Source of the DNA: Polynucleobacter sp. Tro8-14-1
GTDB lineage: Bacteria > Pseudomonadota > Gammaproteobacteria > Burkholderiales > Burkholderiaceae
Direction of reading: 5' to 3'
Assembly (NCBI RefSeq): GCF_018881655.1
Contig: NZ_JACVPX010000001.1
Span: 372,001-436,000 of the forward strand
DNA: 64,000 bases
Below, in pieces: positions 9,871 through 18,320 of this stretch. Position 1 is the stretch's first letter. Every line of letters starts with the position of its first letter. The notes beneath the pieces were generated by a model. It had not been told where the DNA came from. It made no database searches and worked only from the letters and a program-made list of their open reading frames with translations. A program made the translations under genes and the position numbers.

Positions 9871-10851
9871 GTGACAAAAGCTCGAGTCGTTAGTCTTACT
9901 GAACTGGGTAGTGCGGATGTAATCAAAGTGATTGATAAAGAATTGCCACCACCTGCAAAAGGTGAAGTGCAGCTCCGTCAAACTGCCATTGGATTTAATT
10001 TCATTGACGTATATCAGCGCTCAGGCGTTTATCCATTAGAAATGCCTACGGGCCTTGGACATGAGGCTACAGGTGTGGTTGAGGCTTTGGGCGAAGGCGT
10101 CACTGATTTAAAAGTGGGTGATCGCGTCGTTTATATGAATGCCGGAATTGGCGCTTATGCAAGTGCACGCAATGTAGCGGCTGACAAATTGGTTGTTCTG
10201 CCCAGCAATATTTCTGATGAAGTAGCCGCAGCCGTTTTCTTTAAAGCAATGACTGCACAATATCTTGTGCAAAAAACCTATAAAGTAAAAGCGGGTGATG
10301 TAGTGCTGGTGCACGCTGCCGCTGGCGGCGTTGGTCAAATATTAGCTGGTTGGGCAAAAGCATTGGGTGCATTTGTCGTGGGCACTGTGGGTTCGCCAGC
10401 AAAGTTTGCAGCTGCTAAGGAAGCAGGTTGCGATGCTGTTGTTGATTATTCTCAAGCAAATTGGGTTGAAGAAGTGCTTAAAGCCACTGGTGGCAAAAAA
10501 GCCAATGTGGTTTATGACTCTGTTGCTAAAACTACTTTCTTGGGTTCTTTAGATTGTGCCGCTCCCTTTGGAACAGTCGCTTTGTTTGGCGCTGCTTCAG
10601 GCCCAGCTCCAGAAATTCAGCCAGAGATCTTAAATAAGAAGGGTTGCCTGTTTTTAACTAGGCCTTCTGTATTTCCGCACAACGCTACTGCGGCTTTGTT
10701 AAAAGAAAACGCTAAAGCAGTATTTGATGCAATTGCCAAAGGGCAGGTCAAAGTACAAATTGGCGCTAAGTTTTCTTTAGAGCAAGCCGCTGATGCGCAT
10801 CGTGCTGCTGAGGGACGAAAAGTTTCAGGCGCCATCGTGATGACGCCATAA
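9871..10851 (+). CDS. Quinone oxidoreductase (zinc-free MDR family)
   Basis: GLGHEATGVVEALGEGV...VHAAAGGVGQILAGWAKALGA; GTG start. Confidence 0.88.
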   Translation: MTKARVVSLTELGSADVIKVIDKELPPPAKGEVQLRQTAIGFNFIDVYQRSGVYPLEMPTGLGHEATGVVEALGEGVTDLKVGDRVVYMNAGIGAYASARNVAADKLVVLPSNISDEVAAAVFFKAMTAQYLVQKTYKVKAGDVVLVHAAAGGVGQILAGWAKALGAFVVGTVGSPAKFAAAKEAGCDAVVDYSQANWVEEVLKATGGKKANVVYDSVAKTTFLGSLDCAAPFGTVALFGAASGPAPEIQPEILNKKGCLFLTRPSVFPHNATAALLKENAKAVFDAIAKGQVKVQIGAKFSLEQAADAHRAAEGRKVSGAIVMTP

Positions 10852-10873
10852 GCTTAAGTGTTCTAACGTACAT

Positions 10874-10899
10874 AAGCCCCGTATATGCGGGGCTTTTTT
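10874..10899 (+). terminator. Rho-independent terminator
   Basis: AAGCCCC-GTATATGC-GGGGCTTTTTT. Confidence 0.85.
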
Positions 10900-10927
10900 A
10901 TGCATCAATTGGACGTAGTATAGAAGC

Positions 10928-11338
10928 ATGAAAACACTACTTAAAATACTGATTGCCACTCAACTTATCTTCTTGGGTTCTTGGGCTTTAGCGCAAACTC
11001 CTGAAACGCAGCACTCACAGGGAATTTCTTACATCACTGGTGGCGTAGGTGAAAGTGAGACTGTTGCGATTTTGGCTGATGCGAAGCAATGGCCACTGCT
11101 ATTGGAAATGTCTCAAATAGAAAATGGCAGGGGAGTCTGGATTTTCGGAGCAACGATCAAAATCACGAACTCAAAAAAACAGATTATTTTTGATGCCCAG
11201 GCCGATGGACCTTATATGCTGATTAATCTTGAGTCTGGCGATTATGTGATTGAAGCGGCTTACCAAGGGGTGGTTCAAAAGAGGGCGCTTTCTCTTAAAG
11301 CCAACTCGCCACAAAAAGTTTCCCTTTTCTGGAAATAG
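10928..11338 (+). CDS. Secreted hypothetical protein, possible carboxypeptidase-regulatory-like beta-sandwich
   Basis: Signal peptide and complete ORF; beta-rich pattern; family assignment is weak. Confidence 0.55.
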   Translation: MKTLLKILIATQLIFLGSWALAQTPETQHSQGISYITGGVGESETVAILADAKQWPLLLEMSQIENGRGVWIFGATIKITNSKKQIIFDAQADGPYMLINLESGDYVIEAAYQGVVQKRALSLKANSPQKVSLFWK

Positions 11339-11429
11339 TGCCTAAAAAATTGCCGCATTGCGTCATAAGTCTCAACTTTCAATTTGGTCTATAGTTCCCT
11401 GATTACTACAATCATCAGGAGATGTATCA

Positions 11430-12284
11430 ATGAAATGCCTTTCAGCTAAAAGCGGTTTGGGCGTATTGCTTTCGGCAATATTAGTTTCAACAGCCTCGCT
11501 CAGTATTGCGCAGAATTCTCCAGCTGTAGGTGCTCAGGGTAAGACTGAGGCGCTATGGTTTGGACAGGCAGGGTTCCGGATTAAATCCCCTCAGGGAAAA
11601 ATGATTCTGATTGATCCCTGGATTACTGGCGGACCGAAGACACCATCGATTTACAAGAATGATTTGGCGGCGATTGGTCCGATTGATGTGTTGCTAGTGA
11701 CGCATGCACACGTTGACCATCTTGGCGATGCGCCAGCTGTGGCTAAGATGAATAACATCAAGTTATATGGTCCAGCCGATATGGTGACGCCACTAACTAC
11801 TTTGGGAATTCTGCCAGCAGACTTGGGTTATCGTTTTAATAAAACGGGTCGCGTAACACCTGCGCCTGGAATCAAGGTAACCGCAGTTCAAGCAGAGCAC
11901 TCTTCTTTATTGGTTTGGAAGAATCCGGCTACAGACAAAATGGAGTCACATCCCGCCGGCGAGCCTATGGGCTTCATTATTGAGCTTGAGAACGGTTTTA
12001 AGATTTGGCATATGGGCGATACCGGCTTATTTAGTGATATGAAATTCATTAGCGAGCACTACAAGCCCGATCTAGTAATGGTTCCAATTGGAGGAAATTT
12101 CACAATGGCGCCTGATGATGCTGCATTTGCATTGCGTACCTGGATTAAGCCAAAAATGGTGATCCCAATGCACTACAACTCTAACCCGATGACTAAAGGT
12201 ACGTTAGCCGAGTTTCAGGAGGCTATGAAGGGCAGCAATATCAAAATTATTCCGATGACTGAAGGTGAAACAGTTCAATTCTGA
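11430..12284 (+). CDS. Secreted metal-dependent hydrolase, metallo-beta-lactamase fold (UPF0173-like)
   Basis: LVTHAHVDHLGDAP metal-binding motif and MGDTGLFSDM; N-terminal signal sequence. Confidence 0.87.
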   Translation: MKCLSAKSGLGVLLSAILVSTASLSIAQNSPAVGAQGKTEALWFGQAGFRIKSPQGKMILIDPWITGGPKTPSIYKNDLAAIGPIDVLLVTHAHVDHLGDAPAVAKMNNIKLYGPADMVTPLTTLGILPADLGYRFNKTGRVTPAPGIKVTAVQAEHSSLLVWKNPATDKMESHPAGEPMGFIIELENGFKIWHMGDTGLFSDMKFISEHYKPDLVMVPIGGNFTMAPDDAAFALRTWIKPKMVIPMHYNSNPMTKGTLAEFQEAMKGSNIKIIPMTEGETVQF

Positions 12285-12337
12285 GCAGTCTCTAATTTTC
12301 AATCCCAAGGATTATTTTTAAATTCAATTGCTTCTGA

Positions 12338-12451
12338 AGCGAGGGCGAAAAGTATCGCGCTCTGACTCCAGAGGCATTTGGAGCATTTCTATAGAAGGAA
12401 TCGGTTCGCTGGGGCAAGATTATTAAGGGCGCTGGTATCAAGCGAGAGTAG
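12338..12451 (+). pseudogene. Remnant of a Bug / tripartite tricarboxylate receptor C-terminus
   Basis: Frame 2 reads SEGEKYRALTPEAFGAFL*KESVRWGKIIKGAGIKRE*, matching the TPEEFAAFI..E.AKW.K.IK.AGI C-terminal pattern of Bug proteins, with TAG at 12392-12394. Confidence 0.65.
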
Positions 12452-12597
12452 AGTCCTATAAAGGTGGGTGTGTCTCGCTCTGTGCGCTAAGCGCTAGCCA
12501 GGGAAGCCAGCAGGGGCTAACCTTGTGAGGTAGGTCTTCCTAATTGCAATGTATTGTTGGCTTTAAACCCCATAAATTGAAGTTTTTTAGTTTTATA

Positions 12598-12642
12598 TTG
12601 CAAATAGTTCGTAGTAGTACTATATTAGTTCTAGCTAGTACT
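12598..12642 (+). promoter_or_regulatory. Putative sigma70 promoter with two TAGTACT operator-like elements upstream of marR
   Basis: TTGCAA (12598-12603), 17 bp, TATATT (12621-12626); TAGTACTA at 12615-12622 and TAGTACT at 12636-12642. Confidence 0.55.
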
Positions 12643-12655
12643 TTAAATAGGATTT

Positions 12656-13075
12656 ATGAACTTTTTACCTGTCCTGAGAAACCTCGTTTCTGCCTATCAA
12701 GCGTTTGAGCGTTATTCAGCTCCGCATATAGCAGCAATGGGTTTAACAATGACCCAGTTTGATGTGATTGCCACGTTGGGCAATCAGTTGCCGATGACTT
12801 GTAAGGAGTTAGGCGAGAAAACGCTTGTGACCAAGGGAACGTTAACGGGGGTGCTAGAGCGCTTGGAAGCAAAAGGTCTCATTCTTCGTCAGACAAATGC
12901 TCAAGATGCGCGTAGTCAACTGATTGGTTTGACGACATCTGGACAGTCTTTATTTGAGAAAGTATTTCCAGAGCATTTGGAATATCTAAATGGTGCATTT
13001 AAGAAATTATCATCAAATGAATTAAAGCAATTAGAAGAGTCATTGCGGTTGCTGAAAGATGCTTTTAAATCATAA
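12656..13075 (+). CDS. MarR family transcriptional regulator
   Basis: GLTMTQFDVIATLGNQLPMTCKELGEKTLVTKGTLTGVLERLEAKGLILR winged helix. Confidence 0.88.
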   Translation: MNFLPVLRNLVSAYQAFERYSAPHIAAMGLTMTQFDVIATLGNQLPMTCKELGEKTLVTKGTLTGVLERLEAKGLILRQTNAQDARSQLIGLTTSGQSLFEKVFPEHLEYLNGAFKKLSSNELKQLEESLRLLKDAFKS

Positions 13076-13105
13076 ACATCAAGTCAATATTTTTTTAAGG
13101 AGAAA

Positions 13106-13663
13106 TTGATGAGTAAAGTAGCTGTCGTATTTCATAGTGGTTATGGACACACCGTAAAGCAGGCTGAGGCTATTGCTAAAGGCGCTAATGGAACATTGAT
13201 TGCCATTGACGCTGAGGGCAATATTACTGATGCACAATGGGCGACACTTAATGATGCTGACGCTATTGTGTTTGGCTCTCCAACCTATATGGGTACGGTG
13301 AGTTGGCAGTTTAAGAAGTTTGCTGACGCTAGCTCAAAGCAATGGTTTTCACAGCAATGGAAAGACAAGGTCTTCGGTGGTTTTACGAATTCAGCCACAA
13401 TGAATGGTGATAAGCATTCAACCTTGCATTACTTCTTTACTTTGGCTATGCAGCATTCTGGCCTTTGGGTTGGTACTGGATTGATGCCTTCGAATTCGAA
13501 AGCCGCAAAGCGTGATGACATTAACTATGTGGGTTCATCTGCGGGTGCAATGATGCAAACACCATCTGATGCAAGTGCTGACGAAGTAAATGCAGGCGAT
13601 CTAGAGACTGCAAGACTGTATGGCGAGCGCATTGCAAAAATTACCAAACATTTGCGCGGATAA
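13106..13663 (+). CDS. Flavodoxin family protein / WrbA-like NAD(P)H:quinone oxidoreductase
   Basis: VAVVFHSGYGHTVKQAEAI FMN-binding loop; FGSPTYMGTVSWQFKKF. Confidence 0.82.
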   Translation: MMSKVAVVFHSGYGHTVKQAEAIAKGANGTLIAIDAEGNITDAQWATLNDADAIVFGSPTYMGTVSWQFKKFADASSKQWFSQQWKDKVFGGFTNSATMNGDKHSTLHYFFTLAMQHSGLWVGTGLMPSNSKAAKRDDINYVGSSAGAMMQTPSDASADEVNAGDLETARLYGERIAKITKHLRG

Positions 13664-14211
13664 TGAATAAAGTCAGATACACCTCTGTTGCCATCATCTT
13701 GCATTGGGTGATGGCGCTCTTGATATTTGCAACATGGTCAATTGCAATTGCTGTGGATGATATGCCATTGAGTCCACTCAGAATTACGGGAATTAGCTGG
13801 CACAAATGGCTTGGTGTCACCATATTCTTTTTGGTGGTTCTGCGCTTGTTGTGGCGCGCAATTCATCCAGCTCCTGCATTAAACCTCGCATTGCCAGCCT
13901 GGCAAGAGCGTGCAATGAAGCTAACCCATCTTGCGCTGTACTTATTGATGCTTCTGATTCCGATTGTGGGCTGGTTAATGAGTTCCGCTAAGGGCTATAC
14001 CGTCAACTACTTTGGCTTATTTGAATTGCCGGATCTGGTAGATAAAGATAAGGCACTTGGCCATCAGCTGAAGGAGATCCATGAGTTTCTGGCCAATGGA
14101 TTAATGGCTTTGGTTGGACTTCATATTTTGGCTGCGCTAAAGCATCAATTTATCGATAAAGATGACTTATTAAGTCGTATGACCTTTGGAGGATCAAACC
14201 GTGAAAAGTAA
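13663..14211 (+). CDS. Cytochrome b561
   Basis: Four-TM protein with HWVMALLIF, ISWHKWLG, HLALYLLMLLIPIVGWLMSSAKG and GLHILAALKHQFIDKD motifs. Confidence 0.88.
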   Translation: MNKVRYTSVAIILHWVMALLIFATWSIAIAVDDMPLSPLRITGISWHKWLGVTIFFLVVLRLLWRAIHPAPALNLALPAWQERAMKLTHLALYLLMLLIPIVGWLMSSAKGYTVNYFGLFELPDLVDKDKALGHQLKEIHEFLANGLMALVGLHILAALKHQFIDKDDLLSRMTFGGSNREK

Positions 14212-14788
14212 ACGCTCATTACATTTAGGGATGTTGGCACAGGCTTTATTGGCGATGCTATTCATTAGTGCTGCAAGCTCGGCTTATGCGGTGGAGTATT
14301 CATCTATTGATGCCTCGAAAAGCAAAATTACTTTTACAAGTAAATTGATGGGCTCAAAGATCTCTGGAAGTTTTGGAAAATTTTCTGGGAAGGTTTTATT
14401 TAACCCAGACGAGCCAGAAAAAGCGAAGGCTAATCTCATTATTGAAATCTCAAGTTTTAATGCAGGTGGGGAAGAGTTGCAAGAAGAGGCAAAAGGAAAA
14501 GACTGGTTCAGTACAAAGCTCTTTCCAACTGCTAGCTATGTAACGGATTCTGTAAAGATTACAGGCCCCAATAGTTTGGATGCCCATGGAACCCTAACCA
14601 TCAAGGGCAAAGCTGTGCCACTGTTGATATCCGTCAAGTATCAGCTGCAAGGCAAGCAGATGGTCTTTGATGCTAGCTTTCAGGTGTTGAGGCTGGATTT
14701 TGGCTTGGGTGCTGGAAATTGGGCAGACACTTCTGCAGTCGCCAATGAGGTGCCAGTCAATGTTCACTTAGTCTTAAATCAAAAATAG
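14201..14788 (+). CDS. YceI family protein
   Basis: YSSIDASKSKITFTSKLMG...GSFGKFSG; TKLFPTASYVTDSVK; GTG at 14201 preceded by GGAGG (ORF track uses upstream TTG). Confidence 0.85.
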   Translation: MKSKRSLHLGMLAQALLAMLFISAASSAYAVEYSSIDASKSKITFTSKLMGSKISGSFGKFSGKVLFNPDEPEKAKANLIIEISSFNAGGEELQEEAKGKDWFSTKLFPTASYVTDSVKITGPNSLDAHGTLTIKGKAVPLLISVKYQLQGKQMVFDASFQVLRLDFGLGAGNWADTSAVANEVPVNVHLVLNQK

Positions 14789-14848
14789 TTTTACAAATTA
14801 ACCTACCTAAACTTACCTTTACTAACTTACTTATTCAATTTTTAATCA
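14789..14848 (+). other. 60-nt G-free spacer between two yceI genes, possible rut-like or unstructured leader
   Basis: No G on + strand between TAG at 14786-14788 and CAGG at 14848-14850; contains 13 C and ACCT/ACTT runs. Confidence 0.5.
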
Positions 14849-14858
14849 GGAGAATTAC

Positions 14859-15431
14859 ATGAAATCAAAATTACTTATCGCTTTATTTGCAACCATTGGC
14901 CTTAGCTCTGCTTTTGCTGCGCCAGTAACTTATGCTACTGATGCTAACCACACCTTTGCTCAGTTTGAATATAACCATTTAGGATTCTCTAAGCAGACCA
15001 GCCGCTTTAATGCGGTTACTGGAACTGTAACGATTGATCAAGCAGCTAAAAAAGGCAGTGCAGATATCACTATTGATACGAAATCTGTCGATACAGGATC
15101 TGCTTTATTTAACAATCACATCCAAGGTGAAGATTTTTTATCTACAACCCAATTTCCGACTGCTAGCTTTCAATCAAACGATATGATTTTTAAAGGCGAC
15201 AAACCAGTTGCTTTAAAAGGTGTGTTGACATTGAAGGGTGTAAGTAAGCCAGTTACATTGAATATCACTAATTTTGAGTGCAAAAAACATCCAATGTCTG
15301 GCGCTGATTATTGCGGTGCCAATGCTGAAACAAAAGTTAAGCGCACAGAATTTAATATGGGTAAATACGCGCCGAACGTAGGTGACGATGTAACCATCAT
15401 GATTGCTATTGAGGGTTCAAAAAAGGATTAA
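14859..15431 (+). CDS. YceI family protein
   Basis: VTYATDANHTFAQFEYNHLGFSKQTSRFNAVTGTV; TTQFPTASFQSNDM; signal peptide. Confidence 0.9.
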   Translation: MKSKLLIALFATIGLSSAFAAPVTYATDANHTFAQFEYNHLGFSKQTSRFNAVTGTVTIDQAAKKGSADITIDTKSVDTGSALFNNHIQGEDFLSTTQFPTASFQSNDMIFKGDKPVALKGVLTLKGVSKPVTLNITNFECKKHPMSGADYCGANAETKVKRTEFNMGKYAPNVGDDVTIMIAIEGSKKD

Positions 15432-15457
15432 TTCCTTTTGTTGGGCTGATGTCATCT

Positions 15458-15483
15458 GAAAAACCACCTACGGGTGGTTTTTC
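15458..15483 (+). terminator. Rho-independent terminator
   Basis: GAAAAACCACC-TAC-GGGTGGTTTTTC. Confidence 0.75.
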
Positions 15484-15624
15484 ATTCTCGGCCGACTCGG
15501 TTTATAATTACATAAGTAATTGAATTAAAAGGGATTATTCCTTTAATTCCACTTTTGCTGGTTTGACAGCTCTTAGAGGCTCTTGGACAATGCCATGGGT
15601 GGTTGATTCAAGCCCCAAGCCCTC

Positions 15625-16272
15625 ATGACAGTTGATACTCATTCCTCCTCCAATACACCGCATTTGATGCTTGAAGCTCGTGCGCTGACTTGTATTCGTG
15701 GGGAGCGACAATTATTTCTGAATCTGAATCTGACAGTGGCGGCTGGAGAGTGCCTGCATGTGCGCGGTGAGAACGGGGTCGGAAAAACTAGCCTCTTAAG
15801 ACTCCTGACGGGACTTTCTAAACCAGAGGCGGGGGAGGTTCTTTGGAATCATCAATCAATCGCTAAAGATCCTTCTATATATCATCGGGAACTTTTATTC
15901 CTGGGGCATCGTGATGCTCTGAAGGAAGATCTGACTGCCTTGGAAAATCTGCAGCTGTATGCAGTCCTGGACGACATTCATTTGCCAGGTGATAAGGCTT
16001 TAGCAGCGCTCTGGCGTTTTGGTTTGCGTGGGCGCGAGAACCTACCGGTCAGTTGTTTATCGGCTGGACAAAAGCGTCGAGTCTTAATGGCTCGCATGTT
16101 GACACGTCAAGCCAAGTTGTGGATCTTGGATGAGCCGTTCAACGCACTTGATATTCATGCTGTTCAAGATTTACAAGGACTAATAGCAGAGCATGTAGAG
16201 CAAGGTGGTCTAGTGGTACTGACTAGCCATCAAGCGGTGGATCTTCCGCATGTGAGGGTGCTAGATCTATGA
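15625..16272 (+). CDS. ccmA: Heme exporter ATP-binding protein CcmA
   Basis: Walker A GENGVGKTSLLR, signature LSAGQKRRV, Walker B LWILDEPF; first gene of ccm order. Confidence 0.95.
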   Translation: MTVDTHSSSNTPHLMLEARALTCIRGERQLFLNLNLTVAAGECLHVRGENGVGKTSLLRLLTGLSKPEAGEVLWNHQSIAKDPSIYHRELLFLGHRDALKEDLTALENLQLYAVLDDIHLPGDKALAALWRFGLRGRENLPVSCLSAGQKRRVLMARMLTRQAKLWILDEPFNALDIHAVQDLQGLIAEHVEQGGLVVLTSHQAVDLPHVRVLDL

Positions 16273-16934
16273 ATGCTTTACTAGCCATCATTCGCCGTGA
16301 TTTGCTCTTGGTTATGCGCCGCAAGAGCGAGGTGCTCACAGCCCTCTTCTTTTTTGTCGTAGTGACTAGTTTGTTTCCATTGGGTATTGGTGCGGATGCT
16401 GCTTTACTTCGCAAGATTGCTCCTGGGGTTCTCTGGGTTGCAGCCTTACTGTCTACCTTATTAGGCTTGCATCGGATGTTTGCTGCCGATTATCAAGATG
16501 GAGCTTTAGAGCAGCTTGCCTTGTCGCCGCAGCCTATGGTCTTGTTCGTAACTGGAAAAATTGTTGCCCATTGGATTGTGAGTGGACTACCGCTCGTGCT
16601 CTTGGCCCCGATCATTGGTATTCAGTTTGATCTGGATGCTAGTTCTTTGTATGTACTGATGGGAACCCTATTATTAGGTACCCCGGTGCTATCCTTACTG
16701 GGATCCATAGGTGCGGCCTTAACCTTGGGTGTCAGAGGCGGTAGCTTGTTATTGAGCTTATTGATATTGCCTTTATATATTCCGGTTCTCATTTTTGGCG
16801 CTGGCGCCGTATATGCTAATAGTGTGGGTTTGGATACGTCAGGCCATTTTTCATTGCTAGGCGCATTATTGATTTTGGCTTTAGCATTTGTTCCTTGGGT
16901 AAGTAGTGCTGCTGTAAAGATTGCAATTGAATGA
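16269..16934 (+). CDS. ccmB: Heme exporter protein CcmB
   Basis: IIRRDLLLVMRRKSEVLTALFFFVVVTSLFPLGIG; position in operon. Confidence 0.94.
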   Translation: MNALLAIIRRDLLLVMRRKSEVLTALFFFVVVTSLFPLGIGADAALLRKIAPGVLWVAALLSTLLGLHRMFAADYQDGALEQLALSPQPMVLFVTGKIVAHWIVSGLPLVLLAPIIGIQFDLDASSLYVLMGTLLLGTPVLSLLGSIGAALTLGVRGGSLLLSLLILPLYIPVLIFGAGAVYANSVGLDTSGHFSLLGALLILALAFVPWVSSAAVKIAIE

Positions 16935-17701
16935 ATCCGATAAATACTTTTTCTAATCACCGCTTAGTTAACTGGTTTAAGTTATCTAGCCCCAGCACTT
17001 TTTATCCGTTGGCGGGTAAGCTCATCCCATTCTTCTGGGTCTTGACTTTTTTATTTGGCACTGCTGGTTTGTGGGTTAGCTTCTTTGTTGCGCCCGTCGA
17101 TGCCGTGCAAGGGCAGGGCTATCGCATCATTTTTATTCATGTGCCCGCATCCTGGATGTCGATGTTTATTTATTTAGTCATGGCTGCATGGGCAGGATTA
17201 GGACTGGTCTTTAATACACGTTTGTCTGCCATGATGGCGCAGGCTCTTGCCCCTATAGGTGCTTGGATGGCATTTCTATCCTTGTGGACCGGTGCATTCT
17301 GGGGCAAGCCCATGTGGGGTGCCTGGTGGGTTTGGGATGCTCGCCTTACTTCAGAGTTAATTCTTCTCTTTCTGTATTTGGGCTTTATTGCCTTGCGAGC
17401 ATCTATTGATGATCCTCGCCGTGCCGATAAGGCGAGCGCCATTTTGGCTTTGGTAGGTGTTGTAAACGTACCGATCATTTATTTCTCGGTGAAATGGTGG
17501 AACACCTTGCATCAAGGCGCCTCCGTTTCTCTCACAAAAGCCCCGGCGATGGCACAAACCATGCTCTTGGGAATGCTGTTGATGGCTTTATGTCTTTGGA
17601 TGTACACCATTGCAGTCACCTTAATGCGAGTGAGGGCAATCATTTTGGAGCGTGAAGCCCATGCTGATTGGGTGAGACAATCAATTGAGGTGAAAATCTG
17701 A
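16931..17701 (+). CDS. ccmC: Heme exporter protein CcmC
   Basis: [17 protein letters not shown] and [23 protein letters not shown]-type tryptophan-rich motif. Confidence 0.95.
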   Translation: [256 protein letters not shown]

Positions 17702-17889
17702 TGTGGAATAGCCCTTCTGAGTTTTTTGCCATGGGCGGCTACGCACTGTATGTGTGGTGTAGTTTTGGTGTTTGTGCGCTGGTATTGATATTGGAGCCCC
17801 TCATGGCGCGTGCTCGCTTTAGAGCAATCGTACGGCGGTTGAAGCAAGAGCAATTAGCTGAGCAGTTTGATAAAGAGATTAGTAAGTGA
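17701..17889 (+). CDS. ccmD: Heme exporter protein CcmD
   Basis: Short one-TM protein [27 protein letters not shown] between ccmC and ccmE. Confidence 0.9.
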
Positions 17890-18320
17890 AGCCTAGACAT
17901 AAACGTGCATTGATGATTGTTGCAGCGCTGATCGTAATTGGTGTAGCTGCACTCTTAATTTTGAATGCGCTTAATAGTAATATTGCCTTATACGTCACTC
18001 CAAGTGAAGTGTCAGCAGGCAAAGCGCCTCAAGGTCAAGCTTTCCGAATTGGTGGCATGGTGAAGGATGGCTCTTTAAAGCGCGATGGCCTAACCGTGCA
18101 CTTTGTGATTACTGATTTGGTGAAAGATATTCCAGTGGCCTATACCGGCATCCTTCCTGATTTGTTTAAAGAGGGTAAAGGTGCTGTAATCCAAGGCCGC
18201 ATGAATGCCAATGGTGAATTTATTGCCAGTGAAGTATTGGCAAAACATGACGAGAACTACATGCCTCCTGAAGCAAAACATGCTTTAGAGCAAGCTCAAA
18301 AAAACGGAACAAATAAATGA
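17886..18320 (+). CDS. ccmE: Cytochrome c maturation heme chaperone CcmE
   Basis: [14 protein letters not shown]...[13 protein letters not shown] heme-binding His motif; GTG start. Confidence 0.95.
   Translation: MKPRHKRALMIVAALIVIGVAALLILNALNSNIALYVTPSEVSAGKAPQGQAFRIGGMVKDGSLKRDGLTVHFVITDLVKDIPVAYTGILPDLFKEGKGAVIQGRMNANGEFIASEVLAKHDENYMPPEAKHALEQAQKNGTNK

Noticed and set aside
12452-12655. Remaining part of the ORF-free gap, with GCGCTAAGCGC and TAGCC...GGCTA short repeats
   Set aside because: Pairings are short and no coherent RNA fold or attC-like site could be supported by eye; apart from the promoter region it is left unassigned
17512-17853. Minus-strand ORFs within ccmC/ccmD
   Set aside because: Overlap essential-looking ccm coding sequence on the opposite strand; no start signals
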